Shown piece by piece: positions 18,673 to 28,248 of a stretch of DNA of 64,000 bases. The position numbers were made by a program, and so were the translations under genes. The DNA is from Clostridiales bacterium (GTDB taxonomy: Bacteria > Bacillota > Clostridia > Saccharofermentanales > DTU023): positions 18,288 to 82,287 of the forward strand of contig SFFI01000011.1 of assembly GCA_004556925.1 (NCBI GenBank). The letters are read 5' to 3'. Under the pieces are notes generated by a model. The model was not told where the DNA came from. It saw only the letters and a program-made list of their open reading frames with translations, and did no database searches. How positions within the stretch are numbered: position 1 is the stretch's first letter; the number at the start of each line of letters is the position of its first letter.

Positions 18673-20436
18673 CTAGGCCTCTGGCTCCACATAGCCTGTG
18701 ATCCGGTCAAAGCCATCCAGCCATTGGGGATTGGACACAGCAAAGGTGTAATTCAGGACTAAAACATCCTGAATATCCTTATCCTCAATAAAGGCTTGCA
18801 GGTCGTCCGTAAACTGGCGGGGGTCTACTACATATATGTCTTCGTACTGGTCCACCAGATAGGGGATAAAACCATTGCCAAAGGAGTCTTTGACGACCAG
18901 GATGGACTTGCCGTTTTCCAGGCTGGATTTGATATGGCCCAGGGCCACATCTCCTCCCAGATAGAGCATATATTGGTTTTCGTTGTAAACATTGTAGGCC
19001 AGGAAGGTACCAGGATAGCCCTCGGACATGCTGGCATCTTCATAGTAGGTGTATTCTGCCTCGTGTAAGGGTTGGAAGATTTCTGCCTGGTCTTCAGAGC
19101 CTAGGAGCAGGGGAGACTTATCGGTGTAGCCGTAGAGAGAGCCCAAGAAGGTCCCTTCAGGCCTTGTCAGCTCGTAATCGGACAGGGCAGGTGCCTCCAG
19201 GTCCAAGCTATCACAGAAGGCCTTATAGGCGTAATAGGCCCCGCGGCCATTCCAGTGGTGGTCGGTCCGGAAGTAGATATATTCATCCAGGTGGGCGGCC
19301 AGCTCAGAATAGGCGTCCACTTTAAAAATATCAGGATCTTCGTGTTTATAGATATTCGTGATGGCTGCGAAGTTGGAATAGTTGCCGGATCGCAGCTCAT
19401 CTGTTCCATAAAAGGCAATAGCCGTAGGCGCTACCAGGCTGATCACACGGCGGTTTTCCGGGAGGACCTGGCGCAGATGGTTAAGGCGCTGGGCATAATA
19501 CGTGGTGTATTCCTCTGAATAGTAGTGGATCTCCATGGCCTGGCCCTTGATGATTACGATGTTGGAGGTCTCCAGATCCAGATTAGCCTGGTTACTGAGC
19601 TTAACCTCCGTCTCCTTGATTTCGCGGTCGGCCTTGGGGCCTTGAGCTTCTGTAGCCACAGGCTCTGTGACCTCAGCCTCGGCAGTCTCCTTGGGCTCGC
19701 TCTCCAGGGGGTGTTCTACCCCGCCTTGGCCTCCACCATCCTTCTGGGCTGTAATGAGGTGAACCTGGTCCTCGCCGCCGGGCGCGAAATTGACTAGGGC
19801 CTTCATGGTGCGGTTAAGGTCTAAGAGCTGTTCGCGAAAGGGGAATTGGTCAGCGTAGTAGGCATCTACATCTGCATTAAATTTGCCCTGGAAGAAGTCT
19901 TCCCAAGTAAAGACTGGCCTTTGGGCCAGGCTGCGCTGCTCGGCCTGAGATATGTCTTCTGTGGGCCAAAAGATAAAGAGCAGCCCCATCACCAGCAGGG
20001 GTAAAAGGAAGATTAAAAAGAGGAGCTGGTCGTATTTCAAGGCCTGGTAGGCTGGACTCAAGACTTGTTTTGTGCCCGCTTGCTTTGCCTTCTGGCGGCC
20101 AGGGACAAAGGGCTGAGCCCCCGGCCTTGTAGGACGGGCAGATGGCTGGTGGGGCAGGGGTCCAGGTCTGGAGCCAGGGTGCCTCGGCTGGCCAGCTAAC
20201 TGGCCCGGCTGGGGCCTGGCTTGCGCTTGCCTAGCCTGGGCTAGGGGCGGCTGGCCTTGGGGCCTAGCTTGAGGACGCGGTACAGGTCGACCCTGCTGTC
20301 TCCCTTGAGGACTGGTAGCCGGCTTTCCGGCTCCAGGCGCAGGCCTGGGTTGGCTGGACTGTTTAGATGTGGACCTGGGGCCAGAAGCTTGGGGCTGGGG
20401 TAGATTATGTAGCTTGTGTGATGCGTGACGTGGCAT
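18673..20436 (-). CDS. DHHW-family (AlgJ/AlgX-like) membrane protein
   Basis: A 587-residue protein. The N-terminal 125 residues are rich in Pro, Gln, Arg and Ala and look disordered and cytoplasmic. A membrane helix follows at about 137-157, and then a large outside domain with the family motif FRTDHHWNGRGAYYAY at about residue 390. DHHW proteins of the SGNH-like type act next to MBOAT proteins in O-acetylation of exported polysaccharides. The gene for such a partner lies 10 bases upstream, so the two are probably one operon. It also has KDSFGNGF, the usual Ser-containing loop near the C-terminus. Confidence 0.88.
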   Translation of the reverse strand: MPRHASHKLHNLPQPQASGPRSTSKQSSQPRPAPGAGKPATSPQGRQQGRPVPRPQARPQGQPPLAQARQAQARPQPGQLAGQPRHPGSRPGPLPHQPSARPTRPGAQPFVPGRQKAKQAGTKQVLSPAYQALKYDQLLFLIFLLPLLVMGLLFIFWPTEDISQAEQRSLAQRPVFTWEDFFQGKFNADVDAYYADQFPFREQLLDLNRTMKALVNFAPGGEDQVHLITAQKDGGGQGGVEHPLESEPKETAEAEVTEPVATEAQGPKADREIKETEVKLSNQANLDLETSNIVIIKGQAMEIHYYSEEYTTYYAQRLNHLRQVLPENRRVISLVAPTAIAFYGTDELRSGNYSNFAAITNIYKHEDPDIFKVDAYSELAAHLDEYIYFRTDHHWNGRGAYYAYKAFCDSLDLEAPALSDYELTRPEGTFLGSLYGYTDKSPLLLGSEDQAEIFQPLHEAEYTYYEDASMSEGYPGTFLAYNVYNENQYMLYLGGDVALGHIKSSLENGKSILVVKDSFGNGFIPYLVDQYEDIYVVDPRQFTDDLQAFIEDKDIQDVLVLNYTFAVSNPQWLDGFDRITGYVEPEA

Positions 20437-20446
20437 GGTTTAGCTC

Positions 20447-21874
20447 CTAGAAACGGAAATAAAGGAAGGGGTTATAGCTGGCGCCCGCCAGGGAGGCCGT
20501 GGAGAGGAGGAGCAGCCCCAGGATCTGGACCAGGTTGGCCGCAAAATAGTAAGGGGAGGCATGGACCTCCAGCTCTGAATACTTGCGGTTGACCCGGTCT
20601 TTAAGCCTAGGCAGGATAGGCAGGCTGCCCAGGAGGGCCAGGAGCAGGAAAAAGAGGTTTTGCCGCAGCAAAACCCGGCCTTCCAAGTTGACAAAAGGCC
20701 CATCCACGGCAAACAGCCGGCCTAGGAAAAGGGCGAGTTTGCTTAAATCTGTAAAGTAAAAGAGTGCCCAGCCAAAGAGGGTTACGGGGACCATATAGAG
20801 GTAGCCTAGCAAACGGGGCGCTCTTTCTAGGACGGAGAGGAGGAAGGTCTTCTCTAAAATTAGGAAAAGAAGATAGTAGAGTCCCCAGAAGATAAAATTC
20901 CAGGAGGCGCCGTGCCAAAAGCCCGTGAGGAACCAAACGATGAACAGATTCAGCATCTGGTGGCGGCGGTTACCCCCTAAGGGAATATAGACATAGTCCC
21001 GGAAAAAGCTGGATAGGGAGATATGCCAGCGGCGCCAAAAATCGGTCACAGACCGGGAGCTGTAAGGGTAATTGAAGTTCTCCGGAAAGTGGAAGCCAAA
21101 AATCCGCCCCAGGCCTATGGCCATATCGGAATAGGCAGAGAAGTCGTAGTAGATTTGAAAAGTGTAGGCGATCAGGCCGATGAGGGCCTCCAGGCCTGAA
21201 AGCTGGCCCAGACGGCTGGACCCAATACTTTGTTCCACTAGGCTGCCGGCATAGTTGGCTATGAGACATTTTTTGGCCAGGCCTGCGACAAAACGTCTGG
21301 CCCCCAAAGCCCGATCCTTGGCAGAGGGGTGGCGGTCCGTCATGGCCTGTTCAATATCTGTATAGCGTACGATGGGGCCGGCAATCAGCTGGGGGAAGAA
21401 GGACTCATAGAGGAGAAAATAGTCTAAGCGCTTTTGGACTCGGCAGTTTCCCCAGTAGAGATCCACAATATAGGAGATGATTTGGAAGGTGTAGAAGGAA
21501 ATACCGATGGGCAGGGTAAAGTTCGGCAGGGGGATAGCAGAGCCCAAAAGGGCGTTAAGATTTTCAATAAAAAAGTCCGAGTATTTGAAGACTAGGAGAG
21601 GGATGAGTGCAGACATAATCCCTAGGATCAGGAAAAGCTTGCGGGACTTTTGTTCGCGGTCTGGGCGGCAGGCCGCCATGAGCCGGCCAAAGAGATAGAC
21701 CAGGCAGCCAGAAATCAAAAGCTGAATCACCCAGAAAGGCTCCCCCCAGGCATAAAAGAAGAGGGAAAAAATCAAGAGCACGGTGTTTTTGTGCTCTATT
21801 TTTTTGACTAAGTGGTAAATAATCAGACAGAGGGGCAGGAAGGCGTAGAGGAAGAATAGACTGGAAAAAACCAT
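20447..21874 (-). CDS. MBOAT family O-acyltransferase (AlgI/DltB-like)
   Basis: A 475-residue polytopic membrane protein with the MBOAT landmarks: QLIAGPIVRY, NFNYPYSSRSVTDFWRRWHISLSSF and the catalytic His region VWFLTGFWHGASWNFI near residue 315. It should move acetyl groups across the membrane for transfer to a surface polymer by the DHHW partner encoded directly downstream. The polymer is not known; no polysaccharide synthesis genes are beside it. Start ATG at 21874. Confidence 0.92.
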   Translation of the reverse strand: MVFSSLFFLYAFLPLCLIIYHLVKKIEHKNTVLLIFSLFFYAWGEPFWVIQLLISGCLVYLFGRLMAACRPDREQKSRKLFLILGIMSALIPLLVFKYSDFFIENLNALLGSAIPLPNFTLPIGISFYTFQIISYIVDLYWGNCRVQKRLDYFLLYESFFPQLIAGPIVRYTDIEQAMTDRHPSAKDRALGARRFVAGLAKKCLIANYAGSLVEQSIGSSRLGQLSGLEALIGLIAYTFQIYYDFSAYSDMAIGLGRIFGFHFPENFNYPYSSRSVTDFWRRWHISLSSFFRDYVYIPLGGNRRHQMLNLFIVWFLTGFWHGASWNFIFWGLYYLLFLILEKTFLLSVLERAPRLLGYLYMVPVTLFGWALFYFTDLSKLALFLGRLFAVDGPFVNLEGRVLLRQNLFFLLLALLGSLPILPRLKDRVNRKYSELEVHASPYYFAANLVQILGLLLLSTASLAGASYNPFLYFRF

Positions 21875-22067
21875 AAGCCGCTCCTTGGGAAAGATTTGCT
21901 AGGGCTGAACCCGGTAGGGTCAGAGGCTCTCCACTCGTAAATAAGCGGGAAAGCTATCCAAGTGAAAGGATTTTTCCCCTATCAGCTCTAGGTATTTTAA
22001 GGGCCAAAGGCCGATTCTTCAAGTTAAATCACTATTACTAGCGGCTTTTACGATCAGAAGCCCTGGC

Positions 22068-23351
22068 CTATTTTAGTAATTTACGGTACAGCTTGAGTCC
22101 CCACATGGCCAGCTTGTAAAGGAAGGGCTTGGCGGCAAAGTCATATTCTCCTGCGGTTTCTTCGATCACAGGATCGAAGTGGGACTTGAACACGGTCAGG
22201 CCATCGTCAAAGCTACCCTCCAGACCGCCAAAATTGTAACGGTCTGCTCCTTGGGCAAAGGCCCAGCGGATACCCCTGGTATAAAGCTTCCACATGGCCG
22301 GGATGCGGGCAAAACGCTCATCTGAAGCCGCATAAGGCATCTCGGCAGCCCTGCCGTAGCAGATGGCTAAGATGCCAGCCTGGTACTTTTCCTGGGCCTC
22401 AGCGGTGGTCAGGCTAGCCCCTAATTCCTGGTAAAAGGCGAGGTCTTTGTCTCGTGAGACTAGCTGCTCCTCTAGCTGCTTGATTTTTTTGGGGGCAGTA
22501 TCACCAAGCACCTGGATTTGTTTTTCCAGGTCGGTCTTGGCCTGCACCGTGCGGGCCTTAGCTTGTGGCAGGTCAAAGGAGGCAAGGGACAGAAGGGCCT
22601 CCTCGCCATAGGCGTCTAAAATTCTTTGAAAATACGCCTGGTCCCTGAGGCGGATGCCCTGCCGTTCTTCCGTGAGCTTGATCAACCTGGCAAAGGGTTC
22701 CAAGCCCTGGGTCCCCAGGTCTTGGGCCTCCACGAAATAACGGTCATTCAATTTGAGATTGTAGCGGATCTTGCCCTTGGGCGGCTCCTCCCAGTTTTCC
22801 TTGCGTACCAGGGCTTGAAAGCGGGGTTGGATGGTTGACCCCATATCCAGACTCAAGGGCCGGTGCTTAAATCCCGCCTGACTAAAGCTTTGGGTCAGTG
22901 CCTCTAGATTAAAGCGCTCTTGAGCCGCCCCGTTTTGAAAGTCCTTGATGGAGCCTTCACGAATGGGGCAGGGGGGGTGTACACGGACAAATAGGGCTTT
23001 TTGAGCCTTGGCCAAGTCTGCCAGACCCTGCAAAAAAGCCCGGAGAATATCTGGCTGGCGGTAGTCCAAGAGAGGTCCGTGGGGGAGGTACCAAAAGGCT
23101 AGGCCCAGGGCCAGGGGGCGGCGGAGGATCTGCCCTGCAGCCACTAAGCGTCCTTGACCGTCACGCAGGCCGACCCGGAGGGGAAGCCATTCTGCCTTGA
23201 CCTGAGCCCAGGGTAGGGACTGGAGGATATTGGCAAATTCTTGCTGGCGGGCAAATTGGTCAAATTCGGCTGGTGATAAGTGGGACTCAAAAGTGTAGGG
23301 GCCAGACCTAGCTGGGGTGTGGCTGACATGGGGGGCGTTGGTTTCTGTCAT
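22068..23351 (-). CDS. FemABX-type peptidoglycan bridge aminoacyltransferase
   Basis: A 427-residue cytoplasmic protein with the paired acyltransferase domains of the Fem family and, at about residues 265-315, the inserted antiparallel coiled coil typical of FemA/FemB (DLEKQIQVLGDTAPKKIKQL region). The end of the second domain has YNFGGLEGSFDDGLTVFKSHFDP, a strong family signature. Fem proteins attach amino acids from aminoacyl-tRNA to the peptidoglycan stem peptide or lipid II. Which residue is added cannot be read from the sequence. The Shine-Dalgarno sequence is weak. It lies directly upstream of nothing on its strand for 190 bases, so it may be the last gene of a unit with ispE. Confidence 0.88.
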   Translation of the reverse strand: MTETNAPHVSHTPARSGPYTFESHLSPAEFDQFARQQEFANILQSLPWAQVKAEWLPLRVGLRDGQGRLVAAGQILRRPLALGLAFWYLPHGPLLDYRQPDILRAFLQGLADLAKAQKALFVRVHPPCPIREGSIKDFQNGAAQERFNLEALTQSFSQAGFKHRPLSLDMGSTIQPRFQALVRKENWEEPPKGKIRYNLKLNDRYFVEAQDLGTQGLEPFARLIKLTEERQGIRLRDQAYFQRILDAYGEEALLSLASFDLPQAKARTVQAKTDLEKQIQVLGDTAPKKIKQLEEQLVSRDKDLAFYQELGASLTTAEAQEKYQAGILAICYGRAAEMPYAASDERFARIPAMWKLYTRGIRWAFAQGADRYNFGGLEGSFDDGLTVFKSHFDPVIEETAGEYDFAAKPFLYKLAMWGLKLYRKLLK

Positions 23352-23418
23352 AAAGGATCTTTCTATTGCACTTCGAAAAGGCTAAGCGTCTATTTTACCG
23401 GGATCTGGCTATGTTTCT

Positions 23419-24363
23419 TTACCGGGGTCTGGCTATGTTTTCTGCGGCCCAAAGCTGACAGGAGGGAAAGGCCTGTTGAAGCTTTTTATACCAGGATTTT
23501 TGTTCCAGGACGTGGCCATAGGCTGCAAATACAGTGGGTCCAGACCCGCTTAAGGCGACCTGGCTGGCCGGACTGGTCTCTAAGTAGTCAAGAAGGTCCT
23601 GAATGAGGGGGTAACGAGCGGCCTGGAGGGCCTGAAAATCGTTTTGAAAGGGAGCGGTGACAGACCAGATATGGTGGGCCGGCCGGAGTTCTGGGGGCTG
23701 GGGATTTGCCTCGTCCCAAGCCTTAAAGGCCTCTCCGGTGGAAATATCCAAGGGTGGTTTGACCAAAACATAGTAAGTTTTTGCCAGGTCCGGCAAGGGG
23801 TTTACGACCTCTCCATAGCCTGTGACCTGAGCAAAGCCTTGAGTTAAGAAAAAGGGGACATCTGACCCCAGGCCCAAGGCTAAATCAAGCAGGTCTTGCG
23901 GACCTAACTGGGCCGTGGGAAAGAGGTTTTGCAGGGCTAAAAGGCCTGCCGCGGCATCCGAGGACCCGCCGCCTAAGCCCGCTTGACAGGGAATATTTTT
24001 CTCCAGATGGACTTGCAAGCGGGCAGATAGGCCAGCTTGTTGCAACCAACGCTCTAAGGCAAGGTAGAGCAGATTGGTCCTATCGGTTGCAAGTGAGGGG
24101 TCGGAGCAAGTGAGGCTAATTTCCACTTGAGCCTTATCGGAGGCGGGAGGGGTACAGTTTCCTGTGTTATGGGGCCTGCCTTCGGCGAAGTGGCTGTTCA
24201 GGACCGACAGACTGATCTCGTCGTAGAGGGAGATAGTCTGCATGTAAGAGGCCAGCTGGTGGAGACCAGCTGGCCCAGCAGGGCCAATGCGCAGACTTAA
24301 ATTGATCTTGGCGGGGGCCAAGATCTTAACTTCTTGAGCAAGATCTACAAGCGGTTTATCCAT
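23419..24363 (-). CDS. ispE: 4-diphosphocytidyl-2-C-methyl-D-erythritol kinase
   Basis: A 314-residue GHMP kinase of the non-mevalonate isoprenoid pathway. It phosphorylates the 2-hydroxyl of CDP-methylerythritol with ATP. Visible motifs are the substrate site PAKINLSLRI at residues 17-26, the ATP loop PCQAGLGGGSSDAAAG at about 125-140 and the C-terminal LSGSGPTVFA. The length is usual for IspE. The Shine-Dalgarno sequence is poor. It lies 67 bases upstream of the femABX gene on the same strand. Confidence 0.95.
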   Translation of the reverse strand: MDKPLVDLAQEVKILAPAKINLSLRIGPAGPAGLHQLASYMQTISLYDEISLSVLNSHFAEGRPHNTGNCTPPASDKAQVEISLTCSDPSLATDRTNLLYLALERWLQQAGLSARLQVHLEKNIPCQAGLGGGSSDAAAGLLALQNLFPTAQLGPQDLLDLALGLGSDVPFFLTQGFAQVTGYGEVVNPLPDLAKTYYVLVKPPLDISTGEAFKAWDEANPQPPELRPAHHIWSVTAPFQNDFQALQAARYPLIQDLLDYLETSPASQVALSGSGPTVFAAYGHVLEQKSWYKKLQQAFPSCQLWAAENIARPR

Positions 24364-24497
24364 AGGGTTAATCTTACCACGCCTCCCCGGGAAATTCCCT
24401 GCTTTACCCTAGCTAGGAGAGGCTGGGGGAATCGGTTGCTGGCAGGGTCCCAAGCGTGCGCAGGTGATTGTGCTAGCAGGAGTAGACCTGCAGACAA

Positions 24498-24527
24498 AGA
24501 GGGCTGCTCCAAGTGGAGCAGCCCTCT
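24498..24527 (-). terminator. Hairpin terminator downstream of pcp
   Basis: A perfect 13-bp stem, AGAGGGCTGCTCC (24498-24510) with GGAGCAGCCCTCT (24515-24527), and a 4-base loop. On the minus strand it is followed by TTTGTCTG, a modest T-tract. It lies between pcp and ispE, both on the minus strand. Confidence 0.7.
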
Positions 24528-24592
24528 CATGACCATTTTCTGCTTAAGGGTAAGCTTTGCTAGCCTGCCCTTAAAGGGGCTAGGAATAGAGT

Positions 24593-25234
24593 CTAGAACT
24601 CCCTGCCCCCTGTTACCTTCAGGTCCTCTTTATGGTCCACGATAGCCTTGAGTGCGGCTTGAATGCCGCGGGCAATATCTGTTAAGGCCATGGCTGGGGT
24701 ATTGGGCCTGGCCACTACCTGTTCAGGAATAAAGGGGACGTGCATAAAGCCACCCCGAGCTTGGGGGAACTCCTTAGCAAGGGTGTACAGGACCCCATAC
24801 ATGAGGTGGTTGCACACAAAGGTACCAGCGGTGTTGGATACGGCAGCAGGCAGTCCTGCTTCCTTGATGTATTCCACCATGGCCTTTATAGGCAGGTTGG
24901 AGAAATAGGCAGGCGCTCCGTCGGAGAAGACAGGTACGTCCACGGGCTGGTTGCCCTCATTGTCCTTGATACGGGCGTCATCTAGGTTGATGGCTACGCG
25001 CTCAGGTGTCAGGGCATAGCGGCCGCCGGCCTGGCCGATGCAGAGCACGACGTCTGGTTTGTGCTGGCGGATAGCAGCTTGGACCGTTTCGATAGACTTG
25101 TGAAAGACGGTGGGAACTTCCAGCTTGATGACCTCGGCGTCAATTTTGTTGGTGTCAACGATTTTGACCGCTTCCAGAGCGGGGTTGACCTTATCTTCGC
25201 CAAAGGGATCAAAAGCAGTTAAGAGAATTTTCAT
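24593..25234 (-). CDS. pcp: Pyroglutamyl-peptidase I
   Basis: A 213-residue cytoplasmic cysteine peptidase (family C15) that removes N-terminal pyroglutamate (5-oxoproline) from peptides. The catalytic residues are visible: Glu78 in TPERVA, Cys141 in [14 protein letters not shown] and His165 in [10 protein letters not shown]. The N-terminus [16 protein letters not shown] is the usual signature. Start ATG with AAAGGA upstream. It is the last gene of an operon with two membrane proteins (DUF969, DUF979), which suggests coupled uptake or export of pyroglutamyl compounds. Confidence 0.96.
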   Translation of the reverse strand: MKILLTAFDPFGEDKVNPALEAVKIVDTNKIDAEVIKLEVPTVFHKSIETVQAAIRQHKPDVVLCIGQAGGRYALTPERVAINLDDARIKDNEGNQPVDVPVFSDGAPAYFSNLPIKAMVEYIKEAGLPAAVSNTAGTFVCNHLMYGVLYTLAKEFPQARGGFMHVPFIPEQVVARPNTPAMALTDIARGIQAALKAIVDHKEDLKVTGGREF

Positions 25235-25258
25235 GACATTCCTTTCTAGGGTGTGGCT

Positions 25259-26194
25259 TTAGAAAGCCAAGAAATAAACCAAGAGAATGTGGATAATCAG
25301 CATGCAGAGGGCAAAGGGCACTTGTGCCTTGATGATGGCATTTTGGTCCTTAGTTTCCAGCAAGGCTGCGGGCATAATATTGAAGTTAGCGGCCATGGGG
25401 GTTACCAGGGTTCCACAATAACCAGCTGTTAAGCCCAGGGCACCTACGATGGCGGGATTAGCACCCTGCATAACCAGGAAGGGGATGCCAATACCAACGG
25501 TGATCACGGAGAAGGCGGCAAAGCCGTTGCCCATGATGATGGTGAAGAGGGCCATACCAATGCAGTAGACCGCAGAGGCCACAAATTTGGCGCCTTCGGG
25601 GATGACGGAAGACACACCAGAAGAGATCACTTCACCAACGCCAGCGGCGGTAAAGACTGCGCCCAAGGCCGTCAGCAATTGGGGCAGGATACCGGTGGTG
25701 CTAACATTGTCCATGAGGCGGACGCCTTCGGTCGCGGCCTGGCTGACCTTAGCCTTGGTAATCAAGAGGGCAACAATTAAGCCGGCCAAACCTGAGAAGC
25801 CCAAGACTACTGCACCGGCCATTTTGGGCAGGAAGCTGGCTAAGAGGACAGCGGCTAAGGCCAGGGTTAAAGCAGGCAGGAAGATCTTATAACCAATCTT
25901 GTCGGCATTTCTGCGGGTTTCTTCTTCCTTGAGGGCCTTGCCTTCGCCCCGGACAACACCCTTAATCCCGGTGAGAATAGCCAAAATGACAATCGCGATA
26001 CCCGTTACCATACCGTCCACATGGGGACCAACGGCAAAGGTGAAGGCCAGAATAAGCCAGAAAGCCAGGGTGGTTTTCTTCTTGGTGGAATCTGAAATGG
26101 TCTTGTAGGCATTGATGCCCACCAGGACAAAAATGATGGCGATAAGAACGTAGAAAACTTCGCCAGCAACTGTGTTAAATTGTTTCCAATCCAT
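25259..26194 (-). CDS. DUF979 family membrane protein
   Basis: A 311-residue polytopic protein with about nine to ten hydrophobic segments. FGVGKVIS-like sequence GVGEVISSGVSSVIPEG and GNGFAAFSVITVGIGIPF, then GYCGTLVTPMAANFNIMPAALLE, are characteristic of DUF979 proteins. It pairs with the preceding DUF969 gene, and the fixed neighbourhood with pcp suggests a two-component permease for pyroglutamate or its peptides. No transport has been shown from sequence alone. The start follows GGAGGTAGAGACC. Confidence 0.88.
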   Translation of the reverse strand: MDWKQFNTVAGEVFYVLIAIIFVLVGINAYKTISDSTKKKTTLAFWLILAFTFAVGPHVDGMVTGIAIVILAILTGIKGVVRGEGKALKEEETRRNADKIGYKIFLPALTLALAAVLLASFLPKMAGAVVLGFSGLAGLIVALLITKAKVSQAATEGVRLMDNVSTTGILPQLLTALGAVFTAAGVGEVISSGVSSVIPEGAKFVASAVYCIGMALFTIIMGNGFAAFSVITVGIGIPFLVMQGANPAIVGALGLTAGYCGTLVTPMAANFNIMPAALLETKDQNAIIKAQVPFALCMLIIHILLVYFLAF

Positions 26195-26206
26195 GGTCTC
26201 TACCTC

Positions 26207-26896
26207 CTAGTGCGCTTTTTTGCCATTCAAAAGGCGACCATCTAGCTTCTTGTCGAAGAGGGAGTAGTAAAGAGCGGCCACGACTACAGAAATGACAGCG
26301 ATGGGGATGGACCACTTGGCAATGTCTAAAGCGGTCACGGCTTCATAGCCTTGTTCCTGCAAGGTGCTGACAATGAGCAGGGTGCCGGAAGACGCCATGA
26401 AGACGTTTTGGCCAAAGAAGTTACCCGTATTCTCTGCGCTGGCGACTAGGCCCTTAATCTGGTCTTCCGTCTTTTCATCAACATCCCCGTACTTGGTAAC
26501 CGCAGCGGCCTGGGCCATAGGGTTAATCAGGGGACGGACAAATTGCGGATGACCACCGATCCTCAAGGAGAGGGCGGAGGACAGAACCCGGATAGCCTGA
26601 TACAGGAGGGCGATACGGCCCACGGTAGCAGCCTTAATTTTACTAATGAAGTCTACTGCCTTATCTTTAAGTCCGTAGCGCTCGCACAGGCCGATGACAG
26701 GCAGGGTGAGCACAAACATGGTAGCCAGACGGTTAGAGAGGAATTTTTCCCCTAAGAGTCTGAGTAGCTCGTCCAGGGGAATGCCAGCGACTAAACCTGT
26801 GGCAATACCCGCGATGACGACGGTTGAGATGGTGTCTAGTTTAATAGCGAAGCCAATGACCACGATTAAGACACCAATAAGTTTTACGATTTCCAT
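26207..26896 (-). CDS. DUF969 family membrane protein
   Basis: A 229-residue polytopic protein with about five to six hydrophobic segments. RIGGHPQFVRPLINPMAQAAA and ASAENTGNFFGQNVFMASSG are recognised DUF969 features. It is the first gene of the DUF969-DUF979-pcp operon; the gap to DUF979 is 12 bases. The ATG follows AGAGGAGGTTCGT. A near-palindrome lies 29 bases upstream of the start. Confidence 0.88.
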   Translation of the reverse strand: MEIVKLIGVLIVVIGFAIKLDTISTVVIAGIATGLVAGIPLDELLRLLGEKFLSNRLATMFVLTLPVIGLCERYGLKDKAVDFISKIKAATVGRIALLYQAIRVLSSALSLRIGGHPQFVRPLINPMAQAAAVTKYGDVDEKTEDQIKGLVASAENTGNFFGQNVFMASSGTLLIVSTLQEQGYEAVTALDIAKWSIPIAVISVVVAALYYSLFDKKLDGRLLNGKKAH

Positions 26897-26924
26897 ACGA
26901 ACCTCCTCTATAAATAGTAGGAAA

Positions 26925-26956
26925 CAATTGACTAATAATCTGATTAATAGTCATTG
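26925..26956 (-). promoter_or_regulatory. Near-palindromic operator candidate upstream of the DUF969-DUF979-pcp operon
   Basis: Two arms, CAATTGACTAATAATC (26925-26940) and TGATTAATAGTCATTG (26941-26956), are reverse complements apart from one inserted base and a mismatch. The position just before the Shine-Dalgarno sequence fits a repressor site. No regulator gene is adjacent. Confidence 0.5.
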
Positions 26957-27233
26957 TTTGCTCAATAGAATACGGCAAATATCTGAAAAAAGCTAGTAGG
27001 CTCGCCCGGCACAAAACCTTCAAAACCCCTGTGAATAGGGACTTATAGCGGTATTTTGCTTAGGTTAAATTTATGAAAAATAAGGCCCGGCGGGAATCTC
27101 TCCAGTCGGGCCATGTATAGATAGGTAAGTAAATTTATTAGCAAATAATCAGTTTCAACTTAGTAAATAATCAGTCTGCAGGCCATCTGCAAATAATCGG
27201 TCTCAAGGCCATCTTGAGGCTGGTAGGTCACGC
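26957..27233. other. Intergenic region between the pcp operon and the next minus-strand gene
   Basis: About 280 bases without a gene. It holds the start region of the pcp operon, a terminator for the upstream minus-strand gene (27084-27112) and three short direct repeats of AAATAATCAGT or AAATAATCGGT (around 27140, 27164 and 27189). Nothing else was seen. Confidence 0.6.
27084..27112 (-). terminator. Rho-independent terminator for the minus-strand gene at 27234
   Basis: GGCCCG (27084-27089) pairs with CGGGCC (27107-27112). Read on the minus strand, the stem is followed by TTATTTTTC. Confidence 0.7.
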
Positions 27234-27896
27234 CTAGCTTTGCAGCAATTCCAGATTTTGACTCTCGTCCTTTCCCCTATCCCCTGCGTGCTGGTAAGTC
27301 CAGTAGTAAGCAAGGCCAAGTAGGGCCAGACAGGCAGCCGCAATAGCCAGGAGCCAAGGGCGGCGGGCGGTGGGGATAAGCAAGTAGCCCGCCAAAAGGC
27401 TAAGGCCGACTGCCAGCTTGACCCAGAAAGCGAAGCGGGTAAAGCGCGGGCTGGCCACAAAGTCTTTAAACTTATGCTTGGTTCGAGACCAGAGTTGGGG
27501 CAAAGGCCAAACAAGGGTACAGAAAAATGCTAGGGCTATGGCGACAAGTGCGGAGAGGGCTCGCCATAAGCTGTGCCAAAGGCCAGACTTCACCGGGGCT
27601 GCCAGGGCCTGCCAAATACGGCGGTGAAGCCCCCAAAATCCAAAGACTTCAGGCTCTGCTTCCACTGCTGTGGCTTGTCCTAGTTCAGATCTTGTCTCTT
27701 CTGCTGGCATCTCATAGGCAATTACTGTTGGCGGCTGCACAGGCCGGTCTGGCGCAGGCGGCAAGGGTGCTGCCGTCATACGGGTAACTAGGGCCGCAGA
27801 GACTAGGACCAGGGCGAGCTTTTTTCTGCTGCGCCGGGATCTGTCCTTCAGACCTTTAATAGAATGAGTTATATTCTTTTTATTCATCAAATTCAT
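27234..27896 (-). CDS. Unrecognised membrane protein, 220 residues
   Basis: I do not recognise a family. The N-terminus is strongly basic (KGLKDRSRRSRKK), followed by a hydrophobic stretch that could be a signal or first helix (LALVLVSAALVTRMTAAPLPP). A Pro/Glu-rich stretch follows, then three hydrophobic segments at about residues 110-130, 157-172 and 180-197, the last two close together. The start ATG has AAAGGA nine bases upstream; a second ATG four codons later is possible. It is a single gene between the pcp operon and a repeat-rich region, with its own terminator. Confidence 0.6.
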   Translation of the reverse strand: MNLMNKKNITHSIKGLKDRSRRSRKKLALVLVSAALVTRMTAAPLPPAPDRPVQPPTVIAYEMPAEETRSELGQATAVEAEPEVFGFWGLHRRIWQALAAPVKSGLWHSLWRALSALVAIALAFFCTLVWPLPQLWSRTKHKFKDFVASPRFTRFAFWVKLAVGLSLLAGYLLIPTARRPWLLAIAAACLALLGLAYYWTYQHAGDRGKDESQNLELLQS

Positions 27897-28079
27897 CCGT
27901 GTTATCCTTTATAAATATCCTTCAAAGTCAAGCGCTTGTGCTAACAAATATTTGAACTAACGCCGGCCTTTTCTTCCTGCACAGGCTAAGCTTTCACTTA
28001 CCTTTGTGGCAACAAACGCAGGCCTTTCGTTCATACCCAGGCTAAGTTTTCACTTCTCCTAATTATAAACTATTAGACT

Positions 28080-28245
28080 AGCACATGCTAAAGGGACTAG
28101 CGCATGCTAAAGGGGGTAATGCATGCTATAGGCGCTAGGCACAAGCACTTACTAAAGGCGATAATGCACTAGCACTCGCTCAAGGCGCTAAGCACAAGCA
28201 CTTACTAAAGGCGTTAATGCACTAGCATTCGCTCAAGGCGTTAAA
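28080..28245. repeat. Short direct repeats, including a 53-bp tandem duplication
   Basis: The 53-bp segment ACAAGCACTTACTAAAGGCG plus TAATGCACTAGCA and TCGCTCAAGGCG occurs twice, starting at 28141 and 28194, with few differences. Before it are three shorter related units with the core GCATGCTAAAGG (28082-28130). No gene is visible in the 380 bases between the 27234-27896 gene and tRNA-Thr. Confidence 0.75.
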
Positions 28246-28248
28246 CAA

